A stretch of DNA of 64,000 nucleotides from Clostridia bacterium (GTDB lineage: Bacteria > Bacillota > Clostridia > Christensenellales > Aristaeellaceae), in NCBI GenBank assembly GCA_017524725.1, contig JAFXUZ010000084.1:1-64000 (forward strand), read 5' to 3'. Within the stretch, counting starts at the first letter, position 1. Each line of letters begins with the position of its first letter. Under the pieces are notes generated by a model. That model made no database searches, was not told the origin of the DNA, and was given only the letters and a program-made list of their open reading frames with translations. Position numbers and translations under genes: made by a program. This document shows positions 1-10,504 of the stretch, piece after piece.

Positions 1-1
1 G

Positions 2-1486
2 ACATTTGACCAGATCATGGAGGAGATCGGAATAGAACAGTACCTGAAGCCAGATACCAATCCATGGCATCTGGGCAGGCCACGGTTCAATCAGGTCAAT
101 ATGTTAAAAACGGTCTTGTTCAGCTTCATGGACATCGGGTATGCATCCTTGAGGGATATAGCAAAGCAATGCAAGGTAAACATACGGTATATGTATCTCA
201 TGGATTATGCACAGCCAAGTTATCGGGCATTCAGCTATTTCATCAATGAAGAAATAGAAGGAAAGATAGATGATATCTTCAAGGGCGTCATGGAGTATAT
301 CATCCGAAAAGAGCATGTGGATTTGCAGCATCTGTATATCGACGGGTCCAAATTTGAGGCCAATGCCAACAAATACACCTGGGTATGGAAGAAGGCAACA
401 GAGAAGTCCAGATACAGATTGTTTGAGAAGATCACAAAAGAACTGACAGCAATCAACGAAGAACTGGTGAGCATCGGATTCAAGGTTGAAACGAACACTG
501 AATACACACCGGATTCGCTGGAACGAGTATTGAATCTGTATGCATTTGTAACAAAGGTGGATCCTTCAACATTCAAGCATGGAAAGGGGCAGCGCAAATC
601 AGCCACACAACGCCATTATGAAACGCTGAATTCATATTTACGTAAGCTGAAACAATATGTACGTCAGATTGAAATCTGTGGACCGGATCGGAACAGCTAT
701 TCCAAGACAGATCCAAGCGCTACATTCATGCGGATAAAGAAAGATTACATGGGAAATGACCAGTTGCTGCCCGCATATAACATTCAGGTAGGAGTGGCGG
801 ACGAGTATATTGTTGTGGCAGATGTATTCCAGCACAGATCGGATATGGACTGTTTTGTTCCGCTAATGGAGAGATTCAACAAGCTGTATGGTTTTTATCC
901 AAAGTATCCGGTGGCTGATGCGGGATATGGTTCCTACAATAATTACCTGTTCTGCCAGGAACACGGAATGGAAAAATACATGAAGTTCACGATGTATAAA
1001 AAAGAAACGTCGAATGAGAAGTACCGGGATGATCCTTTCCGTGCTGTGAATTTCAAAAGAGATTCAGATGGCGATTTGATCTGTCCAAACGGAAAGAAAT
1101 TCAAATTTGCATACAGAAAGCCAATAAAAGGCAACCAATACGGCCGGCAGGAAGAAATATACCAGTGTGAAAACTGCAGCGGATGTCCATATGCCGAGCA
1201 GTGCAAGAAAACTGATAAAAACAGAACGATTCGATTGAATGATGAACTGACTTCATTTCACCAGGAGGTTCTGGACAACCTGGAGAGTATCCACGGAGCC
1301 CTTCTTCGAATGAACCGATCCATCCAGGCTGAAGGCTGTTTCGGAATCATGAAATATGACAGATGGTACAAAAGAATCGTCAGAAAAGGGCTTCGATGGG
1401 TAAAACTCGAACTTCTTCTCGTTGTTCTTGGTCATAACCTGTATAAATACCATAACCGAAAAATGAAAAATATGACAGCAGCTTGA
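2..1486 (+). CDS. IS1182-family transposase (5' end cut by window edge)
   Basis: DDE transposase of an insertion sequence. From the first ATG (base 17) it reads 489 residues, but the frame is open back to base 2 (T-F-D-Q-I before the Met), so the true start is probably outside the window. The layout fits the IS1182 family: an N-terminal helix-turn-helix-like DUF772 region, a first catalytic Asp in YIDGSKFEANANK, a second in YPVADAGYGSYNN, a Cys cluster (CENCSGCPYAEQC), and a late Glu in RSIQAEGCFGIMKYD. All three acidic residues are present and there is no internal stop, so the enzyme could be active. The gene is clearly more AT-rich than its neighbours, as expected of a mobile element. It ends about 90 bases before the ssrA terminator. 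The left end and its inverted repeat are not visible. Confidence 0.9.
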   Translation, partial: TFDQIMEEIGIEQYLKPDTNPWHLGRPRFNQVNMLKTVLFSFMDIGYASLRDIAKQCKVNIRYMYLMDYAQPSYRAFSYFINEEIEGKIDDIFKGVMEYIIRKEHVDLQHLYIDGSKFEANANKYTWVWKKATEKSRYRLFEKITKELTAINEELVSIGFKVETNTEYTPDSLERVLNLYAFVTKVDPSTFKHGKGQRKSATQRHYETLNSYLRKLKQYVRQIEICGPDRNSYSKTDPSATFMRIKKDYMGNDQLLPAYNIQVGVADEYIVVADVFQHRSDMDCFVPLMERFNKLYGFYPKYPVADAGYGSYNNYLFCQEHGMEKYMKFTMYKKETSNEKYRDDPFRAVNFKRDSDGDLICPNGKKFKFAYRKPIKGNQYGRQEEIYQCENCSGCPYAEQCKKTDKNRTIRLNDELTSFHQEVLDNLESIHGALLRMNRSIQAEGCFGIMKYDRWYKRIVRKGLRWVKLELLLVVLGHNLYKYHNRKMKNMTAA

Positions 1487-1489
1487 TTG

Positions 1490-1512
1490 CCCCAAAGGTC
1501 CTTCATTTGGGG
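1490..1512 (+). terminator. Hairpin directly after the transposase
   Basis: A 7-bp perfect stem (CCCCAAA / TTTGGGG, 9-nt loop) starts 3 bases after the transposase stop. No strong T-tract follows until about base 1531. It could be a weak terminator or part of the right end of the insertion sequence. Confidence 0.35.
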
Positions 1513-1572
1513 TAAGGGGAAGTATACGCTTTTTTAACCATGCCCTTGTTCCTTTGTGTTGTTATTGGAAAA

Positions 1573-1616
1573 GAGCTGTGAAGCTCCGGATTTTTCAATC
1601 CTTTTCTTCACAGCTC
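1573..1616 (-). terminator. ssrA rho-independent terminator
   Basis: Perfect 11-bp inverted repeat (GAGCTGTGAAG / CTTCACAGCTC) with a smaller nested hairpin (GGATT / AATCC). On the minus strand the outer stem is followed by TTTT. It lies about 40 bases past the CCA end of tmRNA, so it belongs to ssrA. This puts the IS boundary between about 1487 and 1572. Confidence 0.7.
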
Positions 1617-1627
1617 CCTTGAGGCGG

Positions 1628-1648
1628 GAAATAACGTATCGTTATTTC
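1628..1648. other. Perfect 9-bp hairpin next to the tmRNA 3' end
   Basis: GAAATAACG / CGTTATTTC with a 3-nt loop, 9 bases beyond the mature CCA end of tmRNA on the minus strand. It is probably part of the 3' trailer that is trimmed during tmRNA maturation. Confidence 0.45.
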
Positions 1649-1657
1649 ACAATTTTC

Positions 1658-2005
1658 TGGTGGAGGTGAGGAGAATCGAACTCCTGTCCGAAGATCCGAT
1701 TGCACAAGTTTCTCCGAGCGCAGGCTGCGTTTTTGATTTCCCTCGGTCAGGCGCCCACAGCCGGGCTCAGGACCTCGGTAGCTTCATGATTCCGGCTTCG
1801 CCTCAAAGCTTTGGCGGGCCAGTTCCTCACATCAATGACGCCGGTGACTCAAGCCGTGAGCGCTTGAGGCCGACGCGCAGCCCTTAGGCCGCGAAAGCGA
1901 TTTCGCTGTTGTCAGTTAATTTTTATTCCCTGGGTTTAACGTGTTCAGGGAACACGGCTCGCTTCTCATACCCCCGGCGATCCCCGTCGAAACCAGTACA
2001 CCCCC
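1658..2005 (-). ncRNA. ssrA: Transfer-messenger RNA (tmRNA)
   Basis: A 348-nt tmRNA that rescues stalled ribosomes together with SmpB. Read on the minus strand, the 5' end GGGGGTG pairs with CACCTCC just before the encoded 3' CCA (CCA ends at base 1658), forming the tRNA-like acceptor stem. The T-arm GTTCGATTC lies near the 3' end and the conserved ACTGGTTTCGACGGGG follows the 5' end. An internal reading frame ends GCTTTCGCGGCC-TAA, the usual hydrophobic proteolysis tag. It follows smpB by 5 nt on the same strand, so the two are probably transcribed together and the RNA 5' end is made by processing. Confidence 0.96.
1884..1913 (-). other. tmRNA tag-peptide reading frame
   Basis: The frame that ends at TAA (1886-1884) reads D-N-S-E-I-A-F-A-A when the resume codon is taken as GAC, after TTAACT. 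With the Ala carried by tmRNA the tag would be ADNSEIAFAA. The -AFAA end matches the protease-recognised C-termini of known tags. The resume codon was placed by analogy with Firmicutes tmRNAs, so the first residue or two is less certain than the end. Confidence 0.7.
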
Positions 2006-2010
2006 ATGTA

Positions 2011-2478
2011 TTATTTGTTGTGCTCCCTAAGCGCGCGGGCGATCTCCCTTTGGCTGTCCCGGGCTGCCATAGCGTCCCGTTTGTCGTGCAGGTGCTTGCC
2101 CACGCAGACCCCAAGGTTCAGTTTCATCCGTCCGTCCTTCAGGTAAACGTCCAATGGGATCAGTGTGTAGCCCTGCTTCTGCGTCATGCTGCCCAGCTTG
2201 CGGATCTCGCTTTTGTGCAGCAGCAGACGCTTGGGCCTCATGGGATCCACGTTGAAGATGTTGCCCTGTTCATAGGGGGAAATGTGCATGGAAAGGACGA
2301 AGACTTCCCCGTTTTTGACAATGGCATAGCTTTCCTTCAGGTTGACCTTACCCTGCCTCATGGACTTCACCTCGGTCCCGTGAAGCTCGATGCCGCATTC
2401 CAGGCTTTCCTCGATAAAAAAGTCATGCCGGGCCCGGCGGTTCTGCGCAACGGTTTTGATGCCCTTAGCCTTGGCCAC
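2011..2478 (-). CDS. smpB: SsrA-binding protein SmpB
   Basis: Small RNA-binding protein that delivers alanyl-tmRNA to stalled ribosomes. With the GTG start at 2478 it has 155 residues, the usual SmpB length (150-160). It begins [21 protein letters not shown] and contains the conserved [19 protein letters not shown] and the C-terminal [20 protein letters not shown] tail that enters the decoding centre. The 2478 start is preferred to an upstream in-frame GTG at 2526 because it has a GGAG ribosome binding site 10 nt away and gives the family N-terminus. The stop codon is 5 nt from the tmRNA 5' end, and a promoter lies about 120 bases upstream. Confidence 0.95.
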   Translation of the reverse strand: MAKAKGIKTVAQNRRARHDFFIEESLECGIELHGTEVKSMRQGKVNLKESYAIVKNGEVFVLSMHISPYEQGNIFNVDPMRPKRLLLHKSEIRKLGSMTQKQGYTLIPLDVYLKDGRMKLNLGVCVGKHLHDKRDAMAARDSQREIARALREHNK

Positions 2479-2594
2479 GTCCTGGGGTCTCCTTCCCAAA
2501 CAGGTTCTTTCCCCGCAGGCGGCCACAGATCATGAAAGACATTCTATACAGACGTCCCTCATTTTTGTAGGACCCCATGCGGAAGCACGGTCTG

Positions 2595-2623
2595 ATTATA
2601 TCATACCCCGGTTTGATTTGCAA
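2595..2623 (-). promoter_or_regulatory. Promoter of smpB-ssrA
   Basis: TTGCAA-N17-TATAAT with an extended -10 (TG one base before TATAAT) on the minus strand. It sits between the rpoC terminator and smpB, so smpB-ssrA is transcribed independently of rpoBC. Confidence 0.75.
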
Positions 2624-2703
2624 TCAGGTAAATACGCACCGGCAACATACAGACCGCATTCCCGGCCGCCGCGGGAATAAGGATGTCCTTACAGGCTCGT
2701 TAA

Positions 2704-2731
2704 AAGGGACCGGCGCTGCTGCCGGCCCCTT
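2704..2731 (-). terminator. rpoBC operon terminator
   Basis: An 11-bp stem (AAGGGACCGGC / GCCGGCCCCTT, one mismatch) with a 6-nt loop, followed by TTTTAA on the minus strand, 18 bases past the rpoC stop. Confidence 0.75.
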
Positions 2732-2748
2732 AAAATCATTCCTTTGTA

Positions 2749-5700
2749 TCAATAGGTTTCCTGAAGGTCGATGTTGGTGTAGCGCTTGAGGCCCGTGCCC
2801 GCGGGGATCAGCTTGCCGATGATGACGTTCTCCTTCAGGCCCAGCAGCGGATCCACCTTGCCTTTGATGGCGGCTTCCGTAAGGACCCTGGTGGTCTCCT
2901 GGAAGGAGGCCGCCGACAGGAAACTGTCCGTCGCCAGAGACGCCTTGGTAATGCCCAGCAGGATGCGCTTTGCCACAGCAGGCCGTCCGCCTTCCATGAT
3001 CACGCGGTCGTTCTCGGCTTCGAACTGGAAGATATCCACCAGGCTGCCGGGAAGAAGGGTGGTATCACCGCTGTCCTCGACGCGGATCTTCTGGAGCATC
3101 TGACGGACGATGATCTCGATGTGCTTGTCTGCGATCTTCACGCCCTGGCTGTGGTAAACGCTCAGAACTTCCTTAAGCAGGTATTCCTGAACGGCCTTGA
3201 CGCCGAGGATACGCAGAAGGTCATGGGGATTGATGGAGCCGTCGATCAGTTCATCGCCGGCCTTCACCTTCTGGCCTTCCTGGACCTTGATCCGGGCGAG
3301 GTAATGGATCTGGTAGCTCCGCTTTTCGGCGGAATCCTCGTCACTGGTAATGACGATCTCACGCTTGCGCTTGTTCTCGACCATGCTGACGGTGCCGTCG
3401 ATCTCCGCCAGGACAGCGTCGTGCTTGGGCTTGCGGGCCTCGAAGAGCTCCTCTACGCGGGGAAGACCCTGGGTGATGTCCTCAGCGCTTGCCACGCCGC
3501 CGGTATGGAAGGTACGCATGGTCAGCTGGGTACCGGGTTCACCGATGGCCTGGGCGGCGATGATGCCCACGGCTTCGCCCTGATCCACCAGGCCGCCATG
3601 GGCCAGGTTCATACCGTAGCAGTAGGCGCAGACGCCGCTGCGGGTACGGCAGGTCAGCGGGCTGCGGACGGTCGCCCGGGTGATGCCGGCATTCTTGACG
3701 CTGAGGGCCTTTTCGTAGTCGATCAGTTCGTTCACATGCACCAGAAGCTCTCCGGTGATGGGATGATAGATATCCTCGGCGGCGAAGCGTCCGCGAATGC
3801 GGTCGTCGATGCCTTCGATCTCGCCGATGGGCTCCACCACAATACCGCGGACCTTTTCACCCTTGCGGGCAAAACAGTCGCGCTCGCGGATGATGACCTC
3901 CTGGGCCACATCCACCAGACGACGGGTCAGGTAACCGGAGTCGGCGGTACGCAGAGCCGTATCAGCCAGGGATTTGCGGCTGCCGTGGGAAGACATGAAG
4001 AATTCCAGCACGTTCAGGCCCTGGCGGAAATTGGCGCGGATGGGCAGCTCCAGCGTGCGGCCGGTGGGCGAAGCCATCAGGCCGCGCATGCCAGCCAGCT
4101 GTGCCACCTGGCCCGCGCTGCCGCGGGCGCCGGAACCGGTCATCATCGCGATGGGATTGAAGGGCGGCAGTACGCGCATGACCTCGTTTTTCAAATCGTC
4201 GGTCACCTTGTTCCATTTGGTGATGACCGCGCGGTAGCGCTCGTCCTCGGTCATGATACCGCGGCGATAGCGGCGGTTGATGTCCGCGACTTCGCGGTCC
4301 GCTTCTTCCAGCCATTCCTTACGTTTTTCGGGAACGATGATATCGCTCACCGAAACGGTGATGGCGCCGATGGTGGAATACTTGTAGCCCAGATGCTTCA
4401 TGTCATCCAGCACCTTGGCGGTCTCGGTGGAACCATGCTTGCGGAAGCAGCGCTCCACGATGGCGCCCAGGTCCTTCTTGATGACCCTGTGATCGATCTC
4501 CAGCTTGAACTGGTCTTCCAGGGTCTCGCGGGGCTGGTAACCCAGATCCTGCGGGATGATGTCGTTGAAGATCAGCCTGCCGAGGGTGGTGTCGATGATC
4601 CTGCGGTACTCTTCGCCTTCCCAGGTGCGGGAAATGCGTACCTTGATAGGCGCCTGCAGGGTGATCTGCTTGCACTGGTAGGCCATCATGGCTTCATTGG
4701 GAGATTCAAATACCCGCCCGGCGCCCTTTGCGTCCTCACGGAGGATGGTCAGGTAATGGCAGCCGATGACCATGTCCTGGGTGGGCGAAATAACGGGCAT
4801 GCCGTCCTGCGGCTTCAGGATATTGTTGGCGCACAGCATCAGGAAGCGGGCTTCTGCCTGGGCTTCCATGCTCAGCGGCACATGGACGGCCATCTGGTCG
4901 CCGTCAAAGTCGGCGTTGTAGGCGGTACAGGCAAGGGGATGAAGCTTGATGGCCTTGCCTTCGACAAGCACCGGCTCAAAGGCCTGGATGCCCAGGCGGT
5001 GCAGGGTAGGCGCACGGTTGAGGAGCACGGGATGCTCCTTGATGACGCCTTCCAGGATATCCCATACCTCGGAACGCACCTTTTCCACCATGCGCTTGGC
5101 TGATTTTACGTTGTGGGCGATCTTCAGGCTGACAAGCTTCTCCATGACGAAGGGCTTGAAAAGCTCCAGCGCCATGTCCTTGGGCAGGCCGCACTGGTAA
5201 AGCTTCAGTTCGGGACCGACCACGATAACGCTGCGCCCTGAATAGTCCACGCGCTTGCCAAGAAGGTTCTGGCGGAAACGGCCCTGCTTGCCGCGCAGAA
5301 GGTCGCTCAGGCTCTTCAGGGGGCGGTTGCCGGGGCCGGTGACCGCACGTCCCCTGCGGCCGTTGTCGATCAGGGCGTCCACAGCTTCCTGGAGCATGCG
5401 TTTTTCGTTGCGCACGATGATATCCGGGGTACCCAGCTCCAGCATCCTCTTGAGGCGGTTGTTGCGGTTGATCACGCGGCGGTAAAGATCGTTAAGGTCG
5501 GAAGTGGCAAACCGGCCGCCGTCCAACTGGACCATGGGCCTCAAGTCCGGCGGGATAACGGGGATCACGTCCATGATCATCCATTCCGGTTTGTTGTTGC
5601 TCAGGCGGAAGGCTTCCACCACTTCAAGGCGCTTGACAGCGTGGGAGCGTTTCTGGCCTTCGGTCTCCTTGTCGCGTTCTTTTTCGATCAGTTCGGCGAT

Positions 5701-6306
5701 CTCTTTTTTCAAATCGATGCTCAGCTGCTCCAGGTCCAGTTCCAGCAGCATCTCCTTGACAGCTTCGGCGCCGATTCCGGCGCGGAAGGATCCCCTCTCC
5801 TCCGGGGGGATCTGCATGATCTGACGGTATTTGCCGTCAGTGATCAGGTCGTTCTTCTGGACTTTGGTCGCCCCTGTGTTGCCGGGATCCAGTACGATAT
5901 AGGACGCGAAATACAGGACTTTTTCCAGCGTGCGGGGTGAAATGTCCAGGATCATGCCCATCCGGCTGGGGATCCCCTTGAAATACCAGATATGGCTCAC
6001 CGGAGCGGCAAGGGCGATATGCCCCATGCGTTCACGGCGGACCTTGGCGCGGGTGATCTGCACGCCGCACTTGTCGCAGACCTTTTCCTTGTCCTTGAAC
6101 TGGATACGCTTGTACTTTCCGCAGTTGCATTCCCAGTCCTTGGTGGGTCCAAAGATACGCTCACAGAAAAGACCGTCGCGCTCCGGTTTCAGCGTCCGGT
6201 AATTGATGGTCTCGGGCTTGCTTACCTCACCGTAGGACCATGCCAGGATTTGTTCAGGCGAAGCCATGCCGATCTGTATGGAATCAAGAGTTGTGGTTTC
6301 CAGCAT
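2749..6306 (-). CDS. rpoC: RNA polymerase subunit beta'
   Basis: Largest core RNA polymerase subunit, 1185 residues, a normal length for Clostridia without large insertions. Visible landmarks are the N-terminal zinc ribbon (CNCGKYKR...CDKCG), the catalytic Mg-binding loop [12 protein letters not shown], the trigger-loop region ([11 protein letters not shown]) and the second zinc site ([11 protein letters not shown]). Translation starts at ATG with GGGAG upstream, 29 bases after the rpoB stop, so it is co-transcribed with rpoB. A strong terminator follows. Confidence 0.98.
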   Translation of the reverse strand: MLETTTLDSIQIGMASPEQILAWSYGEVSKPETINYRTLKPERDGLFCERIFGPTKDWECNCGKYKRIQFKDKEKVCDKCGVQITRAKVRRERMGHIALAAPVSHIWYFKGIPSRMGMILDISPRTLEKVLYFASYIVLDPGNTGATKVQKNDLITDGKYRQIMQIPPEERGSFRAGIGAEAVKEMLLELDLEQLSIDLKKEIAELIEKERDKETEGQKRSHAVKRLEVVEAFRLSNNKPEWMIMDVIPVIPPDLRPMVQLDGGRFATSDLNDLYRRVINRNNRLKRMLELGTPDIIVRNEKRMLQEAVDALIDNGRRGRAVTGPGNRPLKSLSDLLRGKQGRFRQNLLGKRVDYSGRSVIVVGPELKLYQCGLPKDMALELFKPFVMEKLVSLKIAHNVKSAKRMVEKVRSEVWDILEGVIKEHPVLLNRAPTLHRLGIQAFEPVLVEGKAIKLHPLACTAYNADFDGDQMAVHVPLSMEAQAEARFLMLCANNILKPQDGMPVISPTQDMVIGCHYLTILREDAKGAGRVFESPNEAMMAYQCKQITLQAPIKVRISRTWEGEEYRRIIDTTLGRLIFNDIIPQDLGYQPRETLEDQFKLEIDHRVIKKDLGAIVERCFRKHGSTETAKVLDDMKHLGYKYSTIGAITVSVSDIIVPEKRKEWLEEADREVADINRRYRRGIMTEDERYRAVITKWNKVTDDLKNEVMRVLPPFNPIAMMTGSGARGSAGQVAQLAGMRGLMASPTGRTLELPIRANFRQGLNVLEFFMSSHGSRKSLADTALRTADSGYLTRRLVDVAQEVIIRERDCFARKGEKVRGIVVEPIGEIEGIDDRIRGRFAAEDIYHPITGELLVHVNELIDYEKALSVKNAGITRATVRSPLTCRTRSGVCAYCYGMNLAHGGLVDQGEAVGIIAAQAIGEPGTQLTMRTFHTGGVASAEDITQGLPRVEELFEARKPKHDAVLAEIDGTVSMVENKRKREIVITSDEDSAEKRSYQIHYLARIKVQEGQKVKAGDELIDGSINPHDLLRILGVKAVQEYLLKEVLSVYHSQGVKIADKHIEIIVRQMLQKIRVEDSGDTTLLPGSLVDIFQFEAENDRVIMEGGRPAVAKRILLGITKASLATDSFLSAASFQETTRVLTEAAIKGKVDPLLGLKENVIIGKLIPAGTGLKRYTNIDLQETY

Positions 6307-6335
6307 GTTTTATCTCCCTTCGCATCCGGTAAGCA

Positions 6336-9300
6336 TCAGTTGATGTCGTCACCAAGCTCAAAGCTGTCCAGGCCATCCAGATCATCCAGGGCGATATCGT
6401 CGTTGAGATCCAGGTCGCCGTCGTCTGGTTCTTCCATTTCTTCGCCTTCCCCGACGCCCTCTTCGGGCAGCAGGTCTTCAGGCTCGGTATCCCTTCCGGC
6501 GGGCAGGCTGGGCGTGGTATCGTCGTCGTCGTCGTCCAGTTCCTTGATCTCGATCTCGTTCTTCTCGGCATCCAGCACCCGGATGTCCAGGCCAAGGCTC
6601 TGCAGTTCCTTGATCAGCACCTTAAAGGACTCGGGAATGCCGGGGGTCGGGATGTTCTTGCCCTTGACGATCGCCTCGTAAGCTTTCACACGGCCATAGA
6701 CGTCGTCGCTCTTTACTGTCAGGATCTCCTGCAGGGTATTCGCGGCGCCGTAGGCTTCCAGCGCCCAGACTTCCATTTCGCCGAATCGCTGGCCGCCGAA
6801 TTGGGCCTTGCCGCCCAGGGGCTGCTGCGTAACAAGGGAATAAGGTCCGGTGGAACGGGCATGCATCTTGTCGTCCACCAGGTGGTGCAGCTTCAGGAAG
6901 TACATGATGCCGACGGTAACGGGGTTTTCAAAGGGATCGCCGGTGCGGCCGTCGTAAAGGATGGTTTTGCCGTCCGCCCTCAGCCCGGCCTTGACCAGGC
7001 ACTCGTCTATCTCTTCCTTGCTGGCGCCGTCAAAAACAGGGGTTGCAACATGCCAGCCCAGGGTGCGGGCTGCAATACCGAGATGGACCTCCAGCACCTG
7101 TCCGATGTTCATACGGGAAGGCACGCCCAGGGGGTTCAGGACGATGTCCAGCGGCGTTCCGTCCGGCAGGAAAGGCATATCCTCCTGCCTGAGGATCCTG
7201 GAAACGACGCCCTTGTTGCCGTGACGTCCGCTCATCTTGTCGCCGACAGAGATCTTCCTCTTCTGGGCAATATAGACGCGGACCATTTCGTTGACACCGG
7301 GAGAGATCTCGTCCTTGTTCTCTCGGGTAAAGGTCTTGACATCCACAATGATGCCGCCTTCGCCGTGGGGGACTTTCAGGGACGTGTCCCTGACTTCCCG
7401 GGCTTTCTCGCCGAAGATCGCGCGCAGCAGGCGCTCTTCGGCAGTCAGTTCGGTCTCGCCCTTCGGGGTGACCTTGCCGACCAGGATATCGCCGGACCGG
7501 ACCTCAGCGCCGATGCGGATCACGCCGTGTTCGTCCAGGTCCTTGACAGCGTCATCGGAAACGTTGGGAATATCGCGGGTGATCTCCTCCGGTCCCAGCT
7601 TGGTTTCACGGGCTTCGGATTCGTATTCCTCGATATGGATGGAGGTATACATATCCTCCTTGACAAGGCGCTCGCTGATCAGGACTGCGTCTTCGTAGTT
7701 GTAGCCTTCCCAGGTCATAAAGCCGATCAGCGCATTGCGGCCAAGTCCGATCTCGCCGTTTTCGGTCGAAGGACCGTCGGCCAGCAGGTCGCCTACTTCA
7801 ACCACCTGGCCCTGGATCACCCTGGGACGCTGGTTGATGCAGGTACCCTGGTTGGAACGGGCAAACTTGGTCAGGTGGTAGGAATGCTTTTCGCCCAGGT
7901 CATCCTTGATGACCACCTCGGCCGCGTCCACATAGTCCACAACACCTGCGTGCTTGCTGAGCACCACAACGCCGCTGTCGTGCGCCGCCTTGTATTCCAT
8001 GCCCGTGCCGATGATCGGCGCTTCGGGGACCAGCAGCGGCACCGCCTGGCGCTGCATGTTGGAGCCCATCAGGGCGCGGTTGGCGTCGTCGTTCTCAAGG
8101 AAGGGGATCATGGCCGTTGCCACGGAGACCATCTGCTTGGGGCTGATGTCCAGGTAATCCACCTGGTCCTTGTTGACCTCGATGATCTCGCTGCGCCAGC
8201 GGACAGTGACCCTTTCCTTGGCCAGCCTGCCATCCTCGGTCAGCGGCTCCTTGGCCATGCCCACCTTGAAATTGTCTTCCTCATCGGCGGTCATATAAAT
8301 GATCTCGTCGGTCACCCGGCCGGTTTCCTTGTCGATCCTGCGGTAGGGGGCCTCGATAAAACCGTATTCGTTGATCCGCGCATAGGTAGCCAGGGATCCG
8401 ATCAGGCCGATATTGGGACCTTCAGGCGTCTCAATGGGACAGATGCGCGCGTAGTGGGAATAGTGCACGTCGCGCACTTCCATGCCCGCCCTGTCGCGGT
8501 TCAGACCGCCGGGGCCAAGGGCGGAAATACGGCGTTTGTGCGTCAGTTCCGCCAGGGGGTTCGGCTGATCCATGAACTGGCTCAGCTGGGAGGACCCGAA
8601 GAATTCCTTGATCGCTGCGGAAACGGGACGGATGTTGATCAGTTCGCCGGGTTTGATATCGTTGGCGTCCTGGATGGCCATACGCTCGCGTACGACCCTC
8701 TCCAGGCGGCTCATGCCGATGCGCACCTGGTTCTGCAGAAGCTCGCCCACGCTGCGCAGGCGGCGGTTGCCCAGGTGGTCGATATCGTCGGTGGTGCCCA
8801 GGCCATAGGGCAGGCCGATGAGGTAGCTCATGGACGCGACGATATCGTCGATGATAATATGCTTGGGAACAAGGCGCTGAACGTTTTCGGAGATGACCTG
8901 CTTCAGGTCCTCTTCCGCAACACCGTCCATCACTTCCATCAGCGTGGGATAATGGACCATTTCAAGGATGCCGGCTTCCCTGGGATCAAAGGGCAGGTAA
9001 GCGGCGGCGTCGCAGAAATTGTTGCCGACCACACGGATCACATGATCGTCTTCGGTGCGGATCTCCACCTTGTTGATCCCGGCATTCTGGATCTTCTCCG
9101 CCTGTTCGCGGGAAATGGCCTCCCCCGCGGATACGATGATCTCGCCGCTGGCGGGATCGATGATATCCTCATCGCTGACCTGGTTGAAGATGCGGTTTTT
9201 GATGGCCAGCTTTTTATTGAACTTGTAGCGGCCGACACGCATCAGGTCATAGCGCTTGGGGTCAAAAAACAGGCTGCGCAGCAGGGAACGGGCGCCGTCC

Positions 9301-10055
9301 TCCGTCGGAGGTTCGCCCGGTTTCTGGCGCTTGTAGATCTCAAGCAGCGCCTGGGTGGTGTTCTTTGAGCTGTCCGCCTTTTCGATCGTGGCGCGAAGCC
9401 TTTCCTCTTCGCCCAGCAGGTCCAGGATCTCCTGGTCCGTGCTGTAGCCAAGGGCCCTGAGGAGCAGCGTGGCGGGAAGCTTGCGGGCACGGTCGATACG
9501 GACCCAAAGCACGTCGTTTGAATCGGTCTCGTATTCCAGCCAGGCGCCGCGGTTGGGGATCACCTGCGCGGAATAAAGACGTTTGCCGGCCTTGTCCAGC
9601 TTGTCGATCTGAACGTCATAGTAAGCGCCGGGCGAACGGACCAGCTGGGACACGATAACGCGTTCGGCGCCATTAATAATGAAGGTACCGTGCTCGGTCA
9701 TCAGAGGGAAATCACCCATGAAGACCTCGGATTCCTTGATCTCGCCGGTCTCACGGTTCTTCAGTCTGACATATACCTTCAACGGAGCAGCATAGGTCAG
9801 GTCACGTTCACGGCAGCGTTCAACGCTGTTCTTGGGCGTTGAATCCAGCGAATAGTCAATAAACTCCAATACCAGATTATCACTGTAATCGGTAATCGGA
9901 GACACATCCGCCAGAACCTCTCTCAGATCATCGGTGAGAAAATGCTTGTAGGAGTTTTTCTGCACCTCAATCAGGTTAGGCATATCAAGTACTTCGTCGA
10001 TGCGGGAAAAAGTCATCCTTTTGCGGAGCTTTCCCATTTGGACCTCATGCACCAT
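6336..10055 (-). CDS. rpoB: RNA polymerase subunit beta
   Basis: Core RNA polymerase subunit, 1239 residues from the ATG at 10055 (GGGGTG 8 nt upstream). An in-frame ATG at 10088 lacks a ribosome binding site. The N-terminus [14 protein letters not shown], the rifampicin pocket ([22 protein letters not shown]) and [10 protein letters not shown] are canonical, with Asp, His and Ser at the usual resistance positions, so the pocket looks rifampicin-sensitive. After the conserved C-terminus there is a low-complexity tail of about 75 residues rich in Asp and Glu, including six consecutive Asp. The usual upstream rplJL genes are absent; a promoter lies about 110 bases upstream. Confidence 0.98.
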   Translation of the reverse strand: MVHEVQMGKLRKRMTFSRIDEVLDMPNLIEVQKNSYKHFLTDDLREVLADVSPITDYSDNLVLEFIDYSLDSTPKNSVERCRERDLTYAAPLKVYVRLKNRETGEIKESEVFMGDFPLMTEHGTFIINGAERVIVSQLVRSPGAYYDVQIDKLDKAGKRLYSAQVIPNRGAWLEYETDSNDVLWVRIDRARKLPATLLLRALGYSTDQEILDLLGEEERLRATIEKADSSKNTTQALLEIYKRQKPGEPPTEDGARSLLRSLFFDPKRYDLMRVGRYKFNKKLAIKNRIFNQVSDEDIIDPASGEIIVSAGEAISREQAEKIQNAGINKVEIRTEDDHVIRVVGNNFCDAAAYLPFDPREAGILEMVHYPTLMEVMDGVAEEDLKQVISENVQRLVPKHIIIDDIVASMSYLIGLPYGLGTTDDIDHLGNRRLRSVGELLQNQVRIGMSRLERVVRERMAIQDANDIKPGELINIRPVSAAIKEFFGSSQLSQFMDQPNPLAELTHKRRISALGPGGLNRDRAGMEVRDVHYSHYARICPIETPEGPNIGLIGSLATYARINEYGFIEAPYRRIDKETGRVTDEIIYMTADEEDNFKVGMAKEPLTEDGRLAKERVTVRWRSEIIEVNKDQVDYLDISPKQMVSVATAMIPFLENDDANRALMGSNMQRQAVPLLVPEAPIIGTGMEYKAAHDSGVVVLSKHAGVVDYVDAAEVVIKDDLGEKHSYHLTKFARSNQGTCINQRPRVIQGQVVEVGDLLADGPSTENGEIGLGRNALIGFMTWEGYNYEDAVLISERLVKEDMYTSIHIEEYESEARETKLGPEEITRDIPNVSDDAVKDLDEHGVIRIGAEVRSGDILVGKVTPKGETELTAEERLLRAIFGEKAREVRDTSLKVPHGEGGIIVDVKTFTRENKDEISPGVNEMVRVYIAQKRKISVGDKMSGRHGNKGVVSRILRQEDMPFLPDGTPLDIVLNPLGVPSRMNIGQVLEVHLGIAARTLGWHVATPVFDGASKEEIDECLVKAGLRADGKTILYDGRTGDPFENPVTVGIMYFLKLHHLVDDKMHARSTGPYSLVTQQPLGGKAQFGGQRFGEMEVWALEAYGAANTLQEILTVKSDDVYGRVKAYEAIVKGKNIPTPGIPESFKVLIKELQSLGLDIRVLDAEKNEIEIKELDDDDDDTTPSLPAGRDTEPEDLLPEEGVGEGEEMEEPDDGDLDLNDDIALDDLDGLDSFELGDDIN

Positions 10056-10165
10056 AAATGCTATCACCCCTTTATTGCTGCCCGACATTCACATCCGCAG
10101 AGAATGTCCGGTCCCAAAAAAGGGCAGAACATCCCCGCATCATAATCATATCGATGCAATCATAA

Positions 10166-10194
10166 ATAATATCACAAGTTTTTCCGGACGTCAA
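10166..10194 (-). promoter_or_regulatory. Promoter of rpoBC
   Basis: TTGACG-N17-TATTAT on the minus strand, giving a leader of about 100 nt before rpoB. This and the following plus-strand promoter account for the gene-free stretch 10056-10504. Confidence 0.75.
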
Positions 10195-10291
10195 TACTTT
10201 TTTGATTGTTTTCCTTTTAATAAAATGAAAAGGGATCAGAAAGGGCTCTGATTATTTGGCAGTTTTTTAACCAAATCGATCAAAAAAGGGA

Positions 10292-10320
10292 TTGAATTTG
10301 CTCTACCGGTTTGTTATAAT
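10292..10320 (+). promoter_or_regulatory. Promoter of the oligosaccharide-uptake locus
   Basis: TTGAAT-N17-TATAAT with an extended -10 (TG one base before TATAAT). The predicted leader to the ATG at 10505 is about 175 nt and holds two GC-rich dyads (GCGCCCGGCGC and GCGGCACTGCCGC). No operator for a known regulator was recognised. Confidence 0.7.
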
Positions 10321-10504
10321 TAACACTGAAGATGCAATTGTGAAGCAGCCCTATTTCAAAAGCTCTTCCTGACTATATTGAACTTTTCGTGGTTTTCCGC
10401 AGCCCGCACGGCGGAGCGGAGTCTTATATTTCACTCATCTTATCCAGCGCCCGGCGCTGTTTGAGAATCCTGCGGCACTGCCGCAAATAAGAGGAGGAAA
10501 CACT

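Noticed and set aside
1660..1887. Plus-strand open frame of 75 residues
   Set aside because: It lies entirely over the tmRNA gene on the other strand.
3121..5103. 660-residue plus-strand open frame opposite rpoC
   Set aside because: Antisense shadow; repetitive Ala/Gly/Asp/His composition, no ribosome binding site and no recognisable domain.
6801..9368. 855-residue plus-strand open frame opposite rpoB
   Set aside because: Antisense shadow of a conserved gene with no motif of its own.
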